From: Fimbriiglobus ruber
GTDB taxonomy: Bacteria > Planctomycetota > Planctomycetia > Gemmatales > Gemmataceae
DNA: 64,000 bases
Direction of reading: 5' to 3'
Assembly (NCBI RefSeq): GCF_002197845.1
Contig: NZ_NIDE01000017.1
Coordinates: forward strand, 976,712-1,040,711
A program made the position numbers and the translations under genes. Below are positions 8,891 to 17,536 of the stretch, piece after piece (position 1 is the first letter of the stretch; every line of letters starts with the position of its first letter). Under the pieces are notes generated by a model, which made no database searches, was not told the DNA's origin, and saw only the letters and a program-made list of their open reading frames with translations.

Positions 8891-9706
8891 ATGAACCGTC
8901 GCCAGTTCCTCCGCACCTCCGCAATCGCCGCCCTCCCACTCGGCGGTGTTTGCTACGGGTTCGCAGAATCCAATGACCTCCGCGTCGACCGCCAGACGAT
9001 CTCGATCCCCCGACTTCCCGCGGCATTCCGCGGGCTAACGGTCGCGTTTCTGACAGATATTCACCACGGGCCTTACATCTCGAAGGAGTACGTATCCGGC
9101 GTCGTCCGCACGACCCGGCTCCTGAACCCGGACCTCGTTCTGCTCGGCGGCGATTATTCGCACCGCGACGTCAAGTACATTGCCCCGTGTTTCGAGATCC
9201 TGTCGCACTTGACCGCCCCCTTCGGCGTTTACGGCGTTTTGGGCAACCACGATTACAAAGATGGGCTGCAGGAGACCCGTGAGGGCTTCCGCTCCGCGAA
9301 TATCGAGGAACTTACGAACCGTGGCGTCTGGCTAACTCGGGGCGGCGAGCGGTTCCGCCTGGCCGGGGTGGACGACCTGTGGATGGGCGACCCCCAACTC
9401 GCCCCCGCCCTCGGCGACGCCCGCCCGACCGACGCCTGTCTCCTGCTCAGCCACAACCCCGATTTCGTCGAAACAATTACCGATCGCCGCGTCGGCCTCG
9501 TTCTCAGCGGACACACCCACGGCGGTCAGGTCGTCCTCCCCGGCGCCGGCGCCCCGATCGTCCCGAGCCGGTACGGCGCGAAGTACGCGCACGGTCTGGT
9601 CGAAGCGCCTGCCACGAAGGTGTACGTGTCGAGCGGCATCGGCGTCTCCGTCCTCCCCGTCCGGGCGAACTGCCGGCCGGAAATCACGCTCATCACGCTG
9701 GCGTAA
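8891..9706 (+). CDS. Tat-exported metallophosphoesterase (YaeI-like)
   Basis: 271 aa. The N-terminus MNRRQFLRTSAIAALPLGG is a twin-arginine signal. Calcineurin-like metal-binding motifs occur in order: DIHHG (about 56-60), GGDYS (about 85-89), GNHD (about 119-122), SHNPD and GHTHGGQ. This arrangement matches the YaeI/YkuE group, which acts on UDP-2,3-diacylglucosamine-like or related phosphoesters outside the cytoplasm; the substrate here is inferred only. The family often sits beside envelope genes, but no such neighbour is seen here. Confidence 0.92.
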   Translation: MNRRQFLRTSAIAALPLGGVCYGFAESNDLRVDRQTISIPRLPAAFRGLTVAFLTDIHHGPYISKEYVSGVVRTTRLLNPDLVLLGGDYSHRDVKYIAPCFEILSHLTAPFGVYGVLGNHDYKDGLQETREGFRSANIEELTNRGVWLTRGGERFRLAGVDDLWMGDPQLAPALGDARPTDACLLLSHNPDFVETITDRRVGLVLSGHTHGGQVVLPGAGAPIVPSRYGAKYAHGLVEAPATKVYVSSGIGVSVLPVRANCRPEITLITLA

Positions 9707-9729
9707 GCACTTCTGACGGCGTAGCCCGC

Positions 9730-9900
9730 ATGACGACTTTCCACCCGACCCGGTTCCGTTGGCCGGTTCCGTGGCAGCCTCTGACCGACGAGACGGCTGC
9801 TCTGGGCGAACTCCGGCGGGAAACCTGCGACCACCACCCGCTCGCTTGCGTGGAGTGTCACCCGATCGTCTCAGATCCCCGAGCCGAACAGGAAAAGTAA
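9730..9900 (+). CDS. Small hypothetical protein, 56 aa
   Basis: A 56-aa frame 23 bp after the metallophosphoesterase. It has Pro/Trp-rich N-terminal residues and a C-terminal Cys/His cluster (CDHHPLACVECHP), which could bind a metal. Codon use is GC3-rich like real genes nearby. It ends 10 bp before the insertion sequence. No family recognised; a chance frame cannot be excluded. Confidence 0.45.
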   Translation: MTTFHPTRFRWPVPWQPLTDETAALGELRRETCDHHPLACVECHPIVSDPRAEQEK

Positions 9901-9909
9901 AAAGAAGTC

Positions 9910-11189
9910 CAGTAGTTCAAAATCCCCGTGAGTGAAACCCTTTATTCTTTAAACAGTTATGTTCGCGTATCAGAAAGCGTTTCGTTGTCGTTATTTCCTT
10001 GAGCAAGTACGGCCAACATCCACCTGAACTGGAATCGTTTCGATGCCGCTTGCACTCGCGGGTGCCTGTCCTCCCCGAACCAGAGCGCCTGAAACCACAC
10101 CCAAAGGTTTCGCAGCAACAGGGCCAGACCCACGAAGAACGATCGCAGGATCGGGTTCCGGGTACTGGTCCGGATTCGCGCCTGACCGAGTTGCCGATAG
10201 CTGCTTTCGATCCCGAACCGTGTGCGATACGCGTCACGCACGTCCCTCGGTGCACCCGACACACGCCAGCTGGCGAATACCAACGTCTTGGCCCGCCGCT
10301 TGTTCGTCCGGTGGTGGCGGTAGCTCTTGTAACTCACACAGACCCTCACGGTCACCTCCTCACCCTTGTGACGGTGCGTGTGACGATACCAGCCGGCGGG
10401 CTTGCGCCGGAACATCCGCCATCCCGTGGACTTCTTCCCGCGACGCGGCTTCCGCCCGCGCATCACCACGGGCATCAGGAAGGGACAGTTGCGCTCCTGG
10501 AGAAACTGCATCACGGCGACGCTGAAAAACCCCCGATCCAGAAGCAGTTTGCGAATCCTCACGCCGCTGTTCCCGACCTCGGTCAGGAGTCGTTGCAGAA
10601 CCTCGACCGTCGAGTCTTCCGCCCGGACCCACGTGTACGCCAGGGTATACCTGTGCCCATGATGAATCAGACAGGCGGTGGCGTAGGTAAAAAACGTGGT
10701 CGTCCCCGAGCGTGGCTTGTTGCCCCGGACGTGATTCTTGGGACCGTGTCCGTGATACGGAATTTCGTGGTAATCGATCGCCAGATCCCGAGACCGGCGG
10801 CGCGTGTTCGGCGGCAGCGGTTCGCGCAAGGCGTGGTTCAGCTTGGCTTCGAGCGGCTTGCGCTGTTTGGGCAGACGCGACTTCAATTCGCTGCGCGCCG
10901 TCTGATCGGAGATCGTACCCAGACGAAGGCAGGCCCCGAACAACGAGATGATGTTGGCCGCAGCCGTCAACACGACCTGGAGCAGAACCGGCGCAGAACA
11001 TTTGCGCGAACTCGATGGTCTGAAGATCGGAGAGATCAGTTCCGCAGCCCGATCTTGAATTTGCCGGGAACACAGTTTAGGCTTCTTGGCAGAACGCATG
11101 TTTCGCCACTCCATGGCTAGGTCGTGCTAACCCACTATGGAGCCGAAACATGCGTTTTTTTCAAGACCACCTCCAATTTTGAACTACTG
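9910..11189 (-). mobile_element. Insertion sequence (DDE type, ISH3/IS4-superfamily-like), complete
   Basis: 1,280-bp element with 14-bp perfect terminal inverted repeats CAGTAGTTCAAAAT (9910-9923 and its complement at 11176-11189). It carries a single transposase gene on the minus strand. No target-site duplication is visible at these boundaries (left flank ...GAAGTC, right flank AATTCG...), so the exact ends are uncertain by a few bases or the insertion was followed by a deletion. Confidence 0.8.
9957..11114 (-). CDS. DDE transposase of the insertion sequence
   Basis: 385 aa. RNase H-like DDE triad visible: D114 in LAIDYHEIPYHG, D193 in LLLDRGFF, E303 in RFGIESSYRQLGQ; the last is the Y-(2)-R-(3)-E-(6)-K/R-type signature of IS4-like families. 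A basic N-terminal region probably binds the ends. The reading frame is intact, so the element may be active. The ATG lies within a hairpin: 11095-11114 can pair with 11134-11155, so read-through transcripts from outside would hide the start codon, a known way for IS elements to limit impinging expression. Confidence 0.9.
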   Translation of the reverse strand: MEWRNMRSAKKPKLCSRQIQDRAAELISPIFRPSSSRKCSAPVLLQVVLTAAANIISLFGACLRLGTISDQTARSELKSRLPKQRKPLEAKLNHALREPLPPNTRRRSRDLAIDYHEIPYHGHGPKNHVRGNKPRSGTTTFFTYATACLIHHGHRYTLAYTWVRAEDSTVEVLQRLLTEVGNSGVRIRKLLLDRGFFSVAVMQFLQERNCPFLMPVVMRGRKPRRGKKSTGWRMFRRKPAGWYRHTHRHKGEEVTVRVCVSYKSYRHHRTNKRRAKTLVFASWRVSGAPRDVRDAYRTRFGIESSYRQLGQARIRTSTRNPILRSFFVGLALLLRNLWVWFQALWFGEDRHPRVQAASKRFQFRWMLAVLAQGNNDNETLSDTRT

Positions 11190-11191
11190 AA

Positions 11192-11629
11192 TTCGTCTGC
11201 ACGTTCGCCGACCTGTCGCGCTCCCCGGTTCCCGCCGCCAAGCCGGCCCTTCGCTTGCCGCAGATGCGGGCCATTGCCGCGGACTTCTCGGTGGTCGATT
11301 ACTTCGGCGATCTGGCGGTCGAGCAGGATTTGCGCTTGCTCCCCCAACCGGTCTACCGCTACTCCGAGGAAGGGAAGATCACGGACGGGGCGATGTTCGT
11401 TTTCGCCCACGGGACCAACCCCGAGTGCGGCGTGCTGGTCGAAGCCTACCAGGACGATGCCGGCGCTCGGTATCGGTACGCCGTCGCCCCGATGTCGATC
11501 TACCAGTTGCAAGCTCGGTACAAGAACGCCCCGGTCTGGTCCGTCGAACGGCGTCATACCGGCCGCAACGCCCGCTCGTACTATGCGGGCGTTTACACCC
11601 CCGAAGAAGGGGAGTCCTTACCCGAGTGA
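11192..11629 (+). pseudogene. 5'-truncated hypothetical gene adjoining the insertion sequence
   Basis: An open frame in coding-like sequence runs from the right end of the insertion sequence (FVCTFADLSRSPVPA...) to a stop at 11629, and the coding character starts upstream of the first possible ATG at 11255 (124 aa from there). This suggests a gene whose 5' part was removed or displaced when the element inserted. The visible part is rich in aromatic residues and beta-strand-like (YRYSEEGKITDGAMFVFAHG, YRYAVAPMSIYQLQARY). No matching 5' half is seen left of the element. If the ATG at 11255 is used, it could still be a functional short gene. Confidence 0.55.
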
Positions 11630-12042
11630 GTTCGCGATCGTTCTTCACCTTCCTGACTCGGGACGTGATCCGTCGTAGCGATCCTGACCCCGCGGATCGA
11701 TCCTTCCCTTCGACCTCAGACTAACCTCGGGAGTGGGACGCTCCAAAAGTGTGGGGGCACGTTTCCAACGTGCCCCCACAACGAAACCTGGACTTGAGGG
11801 GGTTTTTGCGCTTTTTGCGCCTTGCAGCGTGTTTTCTGACAGTGGACGGACCAGGATATCCATGCACGGAAAAAAGTCGGCTCAGTGGACAACGTTTCGT
11901 CGACAGGCATCGACTTGCACGCGCGGGCCGGGGAGGTTTCTGCGCGATTGTGCTCTCGGATCGACCGAAGGATACAGTCTCAAGAAGCGAGGTCGAAGAA
12001 CATTCCTATCAGGTCTTCAACTTCCTGATCCGCCGAGCGATC
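11630..12042. other. Intergenic region with a 13-bp hairpin
   Basis: About 410 bp with no convincing gene. Short frames on the + strand around 11880-12040 have partly coding-like sequence (a stretch reading EEHSYQVFNFLIRRAIL) but no clean start and may be remnants. The region contains the hairpin at 11751-11779. Confidence 0.4.
11751..11779. repeat. REP-like palindrome
   Basis: Perfect 13-bp arms, GTGGGGGCACGTT (11751-11763) and its complement (11767-11779), around a 3-nt loop TCC. There is no T-run after it, so a dispersed palindromic repeat or mRNA-stabilising hairpin is more likely than an intrinsic terminator. Confidence 0.65.
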
Positions 12043-13344
12043 CTACGCGACCCGGCGGGCAGGAAGCGAAGGTTCTTCTGCCCTCAACGCGACTTGCATA
12101 CCGAGTCGCTCGACCCACGCCGCGGCAGTGGTGAGTACAGCCGATGTCGTCTCCCGGCCGGTCGCCAGTTCCGCCCGCGCCGCGGCGGGGAAGTCGATGC
12201 CGACGACGCGGCCGGGCCGCACCGCGAGGCGGGCACACGCGACGACACTTTGCAGCGGTACGCCCAGGATCGCGTGCGGCGACATCCGCGGTTCGAGGAA
12301 CCCGTAGGGCGGCCCGGACTCGGCACCCGTCACCACGACGAACCCGGCGTGGGCCAGTGACGCGAAGTCGCCGGCCGTCAGCACCCGGTTACGAGCCTGG
12401 TCGGCTTCGAGGGGCGTCGCCCGCCCGCGGCGGACGGCTTCCACGAGCGCCCGGGTCAGCGAGGCGTTGTCGCCGGCAACGACCACGACCCGCGTCCCGC
12501 GCAGCGCGACCTCGGCCGCGAACCGGCCCGCGTGGTCGTCTTCGCCGATGACGCCGGTCAGTTCGGGGAAGACGGAAGTGACTTCTGAAATCGTCGGCGG
12601 ATAGCTCGCGAAAGTAATCTCCGATTGACTGAGGGCGGCCTGAAGGGCGCGCCGTTCGGCGGCGAGCTGTTCGCCCAACGGCGCGGCGAACGGCCGCCAA
12701 GGTAGCCTTCGCTTGCGGGGGCGACGCTGGAGGCGGTCGAGGAACGTCCGCAACGCGATCTTCGCCCGCCGCGCGCAGAAGGCTTCGTCCACCAGCCCGA
12801 CCGCGGCAGCTTCCCGCGCGGAGAGCATGGCCCCCGTCCGCATCAACTCCTGACCGCGGCGCTGCCCGAGCAGACGGGCCGACCGGACGGTTCCCCCCCA
12901 ATGCGGCGACAGGCCGCGGGCCGCGTCCGGAAAGCCGAACACCGAATCCGGCCCGGCTACCGCGAGCCGGTAGTCGCAGGCGAGCGCGAGTTCCAACCCC
13001 GGCCCAGTACACGGCCCCTCGACGAACGCGAGCGTGATCAGGTCGGCCGCGGCGAGTTGGTTCAGAGCCTGCTGGCCGGCGGCGGCGAACCCACCCGGGT
13101 CGTCGCCGCCGGCCAGCGTCGCGAGCCACGCGGGGTCGTACCCGCCACAAAAGCCGGCCGGCTTGCCGGAGCGGATCACGAGGATTTCGACGTGCGGGTC
13201 GAGTGACACCGCGGCGACGGCGCGGGCGACGGTCACGAGTCGGGCGGGCGAGAGGGCGTTGACCGGGGTGCCGGGGAATTCGAGCCAGAGGGTGGCAATG
13301 CCGTCGTCGGCCGTGACCCGCACGTGTGGAGATTCGTAGAGCAT
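12043..13344 (-). CDS. Enoyl-CoA hydratase/isomerase family protein with degenerate 3-hydroxyacyl-CoA dehydrogenase-like tail
   Basis: 433 aa from ATG 13344, with GAGG 6 nt upstream; a longer frame to 13419 is less likely. Residues 1-215 are a crotonase fold with both oxyanion-hole motifs (KPAGFCGGYDPAWLA and CTGPGLELALACDYRLAV) and the SVFGFPDAARGLSPHWGG segment. Residues about 265-425 follow the order of the N-terminal domain of 3-hydroxyacyl-CoA dehydrogenase (ALRGTRVVVVAGDN, then AGFVVVTGA, ILGVPLQSV, GRVVGIDFPAAARAELATG, ETTSAVLTTAAAWVERLG), like FadJ/FadB. The GxGxxG nucleotide-binding motif and catalytic His are missing and the C-terminal domain is absent. It may act on acyl-CoA, but dehydrogenase activity is unlikely. 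Confidence 0.85.
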   Translation of the reverse strand: MLYESPHVRVTADDGIATLWLEFPGTPVNALSPARLVTVARAVAAVSLDPHVEILVIRSGKPAGFCGGYDPAWLATLAGGDDPGGFAAAGQQALNQLAAADLITLAFVEGPCTGPGLELALACDYRLAVAGPDSVFGFPDAARGLSPHWGGTVRSARLLGQRRGQELMRTGAMLSAREAAAVGLVDEAFCARRAKIALRTFLDRLQRRPRKRRLPWRPFAAPLGEQLAAERRALQAALSQSEITFASYPPTISEVTSVFPELTGVIGEDDHAGRFAAEVALRGTRVVVVAGDNASLTRALVEAVRRGRATPLEADQARNRVLTAGDFASLAHAGFVVVTGAESGPPYGFLEPRMSPHAILGVPLQSVVACARLAVRPGRVVGIDFPAAARAELATGRETTSAVLTTAAAWVERLGMQVALRAEEPSLPARRVA

Positions 13345-13476
13345 CCGTGCCTCGGTGTTCCGGACCCGAACATGGTCGGGAACCCGGGCGGGCGGGTCAA
13401 GGGCATTTCGCGCGAGCAAAACCTCGTATTTTCAAGAGATTATGAGGCTTGCTCCGAGCCGTGAAAGTTGCGGACA

Positions 13477-15273
13477 TCACCCCTTGCTGCGTCGAGAGGC
13501 GGGGCAGGCGTGCGGGGTGGCGACGTTCATGGCCGTGTTCACCAGCCCCACGTGCGAAAACGCCTGCGGGAAGTTCCCGACCTGCCGCTTCGCGACGGGG
13601 TCGTATTCTTCGCTCAACAAGCCCACGTCGTTACACAGGCCGGCCAGTCGCTCGAACAACTCGCGGGCCTCGTCGGTCCGTCCGGCGAGGGCGTAGTTGT
13701 CCGCCAGCCAGAAGGTACACGCCAGGAAGGCGCCCTCGCCCGGCGGCAGGCCGTCCTTGGTCTTGGACGTGTCGTACCGGGCCACGAACCCGTTCTTGAG
13801 TAGCGTCCGCTCGACCGCCGCCACCGTCCCCGCGACGCGGGGGTCGCTCGCCGGGAGGAAGCCGACGAGCGGAATCATGAGCAAGCTCGCGTCCAGTTCC
13901 TTCGACCCGAAAGCCTGCACGAACGAGTTCAAGTTGGCATCGAAGCCGTCGCGGCAGATGCGATCGTGGATCTCCCGGCGAACCTTCTTCCAGCAATCAA
14001 CCGGCCCCTCCAGGTGCCACTTCTGGGCCGACTTGATCGCCCGGTCGAGGGCCACCCACGCCATCACTTTCGAGTGCGTGAAGTGCTGCCGCGGGCCGCG
14101 GACTTCCCACAACCCCTCATCCGGCTGGTCCCACGCCTTTTCCACGAACCGGACGAGTGCCCGTTCCAGATTCCACCCGTTCATCTCGGGGCTCAGGCCG
14201 GCGAGCCGGGCATGATACATGGCGTCGCTCAATTCCCCATACACGTCGAGTTGAAACTGCTCGTGGGCCGCGTTCCCGACCCGCACCGGCTTCGACCCTT
14301 CGTACCCGGTTAGCCACGGGATTTCGTACTCGGTCAGGCGCCGCTCGCCGCCGAGCCCGTACATGATTTGCGTTTTGGTCGGGTCGCCGGCGACCGACCG
14401 GAGGAGCCACTGCTGCCAGTCGCTGGCCTCGTTCGTGTACCCGGCGTGCAGGAACGCGAGCAGCGCCAGGGTGGCGTCGCGGAGCCAGCAGTACCGATAG
14501 TCCCAGTTGCGGACGCCGCCGATGTGTTCGGGCAGAGACGTGGTGGCCGCGGCCACGATCCCGCCGGACGGGGCGTACGTGAGTGCCTTGAGGGTGAGCA
14601 GCGACCGGACGACCAAATCCCGCCACGGCCCCTTGTAGTGGCACCGGTCGGCCCACTTACGCCATCGGGCGACGGTGTCCGTCAGTTCCGCGTGCGGGTC
14701 GATTTTCGGCGGCGGCGGGTCATACGACCGGTAGCCGGTCATGACGAACGGCACCGTCTCGCCTTCCGCGACGTCGAACTCCGCGACGGTGGTGAAGTTT
14801 TCCCCGCGGGTTTCAACCGGCGACGTCAGTCGGATGGCGACCGGCCCCGCGATGGCGACAATGCCCCCGTCCTCCCGGCGGACCCACGGGACGATCGAGC
14901 CGTAATCCGTCCGGATGATGAATTCCGATCGCACCCGCACCCGCCCGCGAACCCCGCGGACAATCCGCACCAGGTCCGGCGCGGCACCGCGGACGTGGGG
15001 CATGAAGTCGGTGACGGCGACGGTCCCGTCGGCCGTCTCGAACTCGGTGTCGAGGACGAGGGTATCCTGGCGGTACGCCCGGCGGGTGGCCCGGACTTCC
15101 CCGGCCGGCGCGATCTGCCAGCGGCCGTTGTCCGGGGTGCCGAGCAGGGCGGCGAAACAGGCGGGCGAATCGAATCGCGGCAGGCAGAGCCAGTCGATCG
15201 ACCCGTCGCGGCCGACCAGGGCGGCGGTCTCGCAATCCCCGATCAGCGCGTAATCCTCGATTCGTCCTGCCAT
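13477..15273 (-). CDS. Glycoside hydrolase family 15 protein (glucoamylase/trehalase-like)
   Basis: 598 aa from ATG 15273 ([20 protein letters not shown], the usual GH15 N-terminus in bacteria; the frame is open further upstream but opposite another gene). N-terminal beta-sandwich (about 1-215) followed by an (alpha/alpha)6 barrel. Catalytic acids are in place: Glu390 in LWEVRGP and Glu555/Glu556 in LLSEEYDP. Conserved [16 protein letters not shown] and [13 protein letters not shown] segments are present. No signal peptide, so it acts in the cytoplasm on alpha-glucosides such as trehalose, glycogen-derived oligosaccharides or maltodextrins; the exact substrate is not decided by sequence. Divergent from the DJ-1/PfpI gene with only 69 bp between. 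Confidence 0.95.
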   Translation of the reverse strand: MAGRIEDYALIGDCETAALVGRDGSIDWLCLPRFDSPACFAALLGTPDNGRWQIAPAGEVRATRRAYRQDTLVLDTEFETADGTVAVTDFMPHVRGAAPDLVRIVRGVRGRVRVRSEFIIRTDYGSIVPWVRREDGGIVAIAGPVAIRLTSPVETRGENFTTVAEFDVAEGETVPFVMTGYRSYDPPPPKIDPHAELTDTVARWRKWADRCHYKGPWRDLVVRSLLTLKALTYAPSGGIVAAATTSLPEHIGGVRNWDYRYCWLRDATLALLAFLHAGYTNEASDWQQWLLRSVAGDPTKTQIMYGLGGERRLTEYEIPWLTGYEGSKPVRVGNAAHEQFQLDVYGELSDAMYHARLAGLSPEMNGWNLERALVRFVEKAWDQPDEGLWEVRGPRQHFTHSKVMAWVALDRAIKSAQKWHLEGPVDCWKKVRREIHDRICRDGFDANLNSFVQAFGSKELDASLLMIPLVGFLPASDPRVAGTVAAVERTLLKNGFVARYDTSKTKDGLPPGEGAFLACTFWLADNYALAGRTDEARELFERLAGLCNDVGLLSEEYDPVAKRQVGNFPQAFSHVGLVNTAMNVATPHACPASRRSKG

Positions 15274-15342
15274 AAAGTAGACCCTACACTCTGGTGGACA
15301 CGAACGGGCGACATCCCGCCCATTAATAGAAGGGAGCGAGCC

Positions 15343-15924
15343 GTGGCCGCGAAGAAAATCCTGATGCTGGTCGGCGATTACGTGGAAGACTACGAGGTGA
15401 TGGTGCCGTTTCAGACCCTCCTGACCGTCGGCCACACGGTCCACGCGGTCTGTCCCGGGAAAGAAGCGGGCGACAAAGTGCGCACGGCGATCCACGACTT
15501 CGAGGGCGATCAAACGTATTCCGAAAAGCGCGGGCACGATTTCGCCCTGACCGCGACCTTCGCGGGCGTCCGGCCCGAGGACTACGACGCCCTGGTGATC
15601 CCCGGCGGCCGGGCGCCGGAATACCTGCGGCTGAACCCGCAAGTGATCGCGATTGTGAAGCACTTCTTCGCCGCGAACAAGCCGGTTGCGGCGATCTGCC
15701 ACGGCCCGCAAATCCTCGCGGCGGCCGGCGCCCTCAAGGGCCGGACGTGCAACGCGTACCCGGCGGTCGGGCCGGACATCGCCCTGTGCGGCGGGACGTT
15801 CGCCGAGGTGCCGATCGACGGCGCCCACGTCGACGGCAACCTCGTCACCGCCCCGGCCTGGCCGGCCCACCCGGCGTGGCTGCGGGCGTTTCTCAAGGTG
15901 CTGGGGACAAAGATCGAGGCGTAA
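15343..15924 (+). CDS. DJ-1/PfpI family protein
   Basis: 193 aa from GTG 15343, with AGGGAG 6 nt upstream. Class I glutamine amidotransferase-like fold: [19 protein letters not shown] at the N-terminus with the conserved Glu, [12 protein letters not shown] in the middle and the nucleophile elbow with Cys119 in [10 protein letters not shown]. Family members act as glyoxalase/deglycase-like or stress proteins in the cytoplasm; which applies here cannot be told. It shares a short divergent promoter region with the GH15 gene. Confidence 0.92.
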   Translation: MAAKKILMLVGDYVEDYEVMVPFQTLLTVGHTVHAVCPGKEAGDKVRTAIHDFEGDQTYSEKRGHDFALTATFAGVRPEDYDALVIPGGRAPEYLRLNPQVIAIVKHFFAANKPVAAICHGPQILAAAGALKGRTCNAYPAVGPDIALCGGTFAEVPIDGAHVDGNLVTAPAWPAHPAWLRAFLKVLGTKIEA

Positions 15925-15966
15925 ATAGGGGCACACATAAACCCGCGTTGGGGGAGGCTCTCGCCG

Positions 15967-16284
15967 ATGAGCGTCGAGTTGGGCATCCGCGACCGCGACA
16001 CGGGGCAATACGATGTCGTTCCGATCGCCACCGCTGAAACTTTCCGCCGGGTCTGGTTGCCGGCCTGTGACCGGCTCGGGTTGGAACTGGTCCCACTGTT
16101 CGCCTGCGGGGCATTGACCACCGTGCCGCCCGAACTGATGTCGCGAATTATCGCAGAAGCCGAGCGCCTGCGAGAGGGCGCTGTGGGTCTACCCGAGGGC
16201 GAATATCTGGCGGACCGTTGTTCCTGTATCTTGGCGGCGTTTGCTCGCACCGATCCCGCGAAGTGCGAATACGACTTTGGGTAG
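15967..16284 (+). CDS. Hypothetical protein, 105 aa
   Basis: Short acidic protein 42 bp downstream of the DJ-1/PfpI gene, probably in the same transcript. GGAGG lies about 14 nt before the ATG. Starts SVELGIRDRDTGQYDVVPIA and has three cysteines (one in FACGALTTV, two in DRCSCILAAF) but no recognised motif, signal peptide or membrane segment. Codon use matches real neighbours. It converges on the DUF1810 gene with 18 bp between stops. Confidence 0.7.
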   Translation: MSVELGIRDRDTGQYDVVPIATAETFRRVWLPACDRLGLELVPLFACGALTTVPPELMSRIIAEAERLREGAVGLPEGEYLADRCSCILAAFARTDPAKCEYDFG

Positions 16285-16302
16285 GACGGCCGCCCGATGT
16301 GT

Positions 16303-16782
16303 TTACTTGAATTCCCCCGGCCGGGGCTCGGAGGGCTTACCTATCAGGCTGAGCGTTCTGTCGTCGCGCTCTCCCTGGAAATACTTCTCAAGCAGCCGGT
16401 CGAACACCGAACCCGGGGGCGACACGTGCGCGAACAAGGTCGCACACGATTTCAGCTTCATGTCGTCCGGGGAGCCGAAGATCTGGAGCGCGGAACTCCC
16501 CTCGACGCCGAGGGCCGCCTCGCAGCAGGCCAAGAGCCGCGGGCCGAGTACGGGGTGTTTCAGGTACTCGTCAGCTTCCGCGAGACTCTTAATCGCGTAA
16601 TGCTTTGAAGTCGAACTGAACCCGAGTCCGTCGTACTGGGGGAAAATGTACCACATCCAGTGCGATCGCTTGTGGCCACGTTTGATCTCGGCAAGTGCCT
16701 GCTCGTAATCCCCTTCCTGCGCCTGAAGAAAGCGATTCAGGTCGTGCGGATCGCCAGCGCCGGATGCGTTCGCGTCTGCCAT
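16303..16782 (-). CDS. DUF1810 family protein
   Basis: 159 aa from ATG 16782, preceded by GAGAGG at 5 nt; the frame also opens at 16794. Family hallmarks: DLNRFLQAQ, ALAEIKRGHKRSHWMWYIFPQ, a YAIKSLAEADEYLKHPVLGPRL block and LQIFGSPDDMKLKSCATLFA. DUF1810 proteins are small, soluble and of unknown function; they turn up scattered among bacteria. Nothing here indicates a role. Confidence 0.93.
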   Translation of the reverse strand: MADANASGAGDPHDLNRFLQAQEGDYEQALAEIKRGHKRSHWMWYIFPQYDGLGFSSTSKHYAIKSLAEADEYLKHPVLGPRLLACCEAALGVEGSSALQIFGSPDDMKLKSCATLFAHVSPPGSVFDRLLEKYFQGERDDRTLSLIGKPSEPRPGEFK

Positions 16783-16864
16783 ACGGCCTCTCATCTGAAC
16801 AAGAAGTCTGAAGGGGTGTCACACAACCGACGGTGAATGTGGAACGTGACGCTTGGACGCGTTG

Positions 16865-17509
16865 CTAAAGCAATTCAAATAATTGTTTCACAGGCACACG
16901 GAAGCCCAGCAACACATCGCCGCCATCCAGAGTATCGGCCTCCGTAAGCTCGATCGGGTCAGTGTTGCCGGTGTAGACGCGGATGGTTCGCGTCGCCGGG
17001 TCGACATACCACACGAGCCGCACGCCGACTTGAATATAGTCGTCGAGCTTGCGATCCATTTCCCGAGTCGTATTGCTGGGGCTAATCACTTCGATTGCGA
17101 GGTCGGGCACGAGGTTTGGCACGGGCTCGGCCGGATATTTCCGGGCCGGCAGGCGGTCCCAGCGGGTAAACGAACCGTCCGGGATTCGCACCAACCCACG
17201 CATCAACTGCATCGTGCCATCCGCGCCCAGTAGCAGTCCGAGGTTGCCGGATTGCTTACTAAACATGCCGATCAGCACCATGAGTTCCAGCGCAACGGCT
17301 GATTCCTTCGCGCCCATGGTCTTCTCCACCAGCGTTCCGTCAATCAGCTCACACAGCCGATCTTCCGTATCGTGGATGCGGACAACGTCCTCTTCCGTGG
17401 CTGTACCCGGGGACGGGAACAGGCGGACCCGCTTGGGCGAGATGCCGCCCAGACTTTCGAGTAAGTCATCGATCGTATCAAAGCCCGTGCGGATTTCGGT
17501 CTGGGACAC
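16865..17509 (-). CDS. Uma2 family (DUF820) endonuclease-like protein, copy 1
   Basis: 214 aa. PD-(D/E)XK-type fold: N-terminal ELIDGTLVEKTMGAKES, then PDLAIEVISPSNT with the active-site Asp and Glu and DYIQVGVRLVWYVDP towards the end. Uma2 proteins are very numerous in planctomycetes and cyanobacteria; biochemical role unknown. Clearly a tandem duplicate of the next gene (27 bp upstream), sharing the N-terminal layout and the segment GLVRIPDxSFTRWDRLP. Confidence 0.92.
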   Translation of the reverse strand: MSQTEIRTGFDTIDDLLESLGGISPKRVRLFPSPGTATEEDVVRIHDTEDRLCELIDGTLVEKTMGAKESAVALELMVLIGMFSKQSGNLGLLLGADGTMQLMRGLVRIPDGSFTRWDRLPARKYPAEPVPNLVPDLAIEVISPSNTTREMDRKLDDYIQVGVRLVWYVDPATRTIRVYTGNTDPIELTEADTLDGGDVLLGFRVPVKQLFELL

Positions 17510-17536
17510 GGGGTGCCCTCCGGATTCGGAATACCG

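Noticed and set aside
15274-16008. N-terminal extension of the GH15 gene (frame open to 16008)
   Set aside because: It lies opposite the DJ-1/PfpI gene; the family N-terminus [13 protein letters not shown] begins at 15273.
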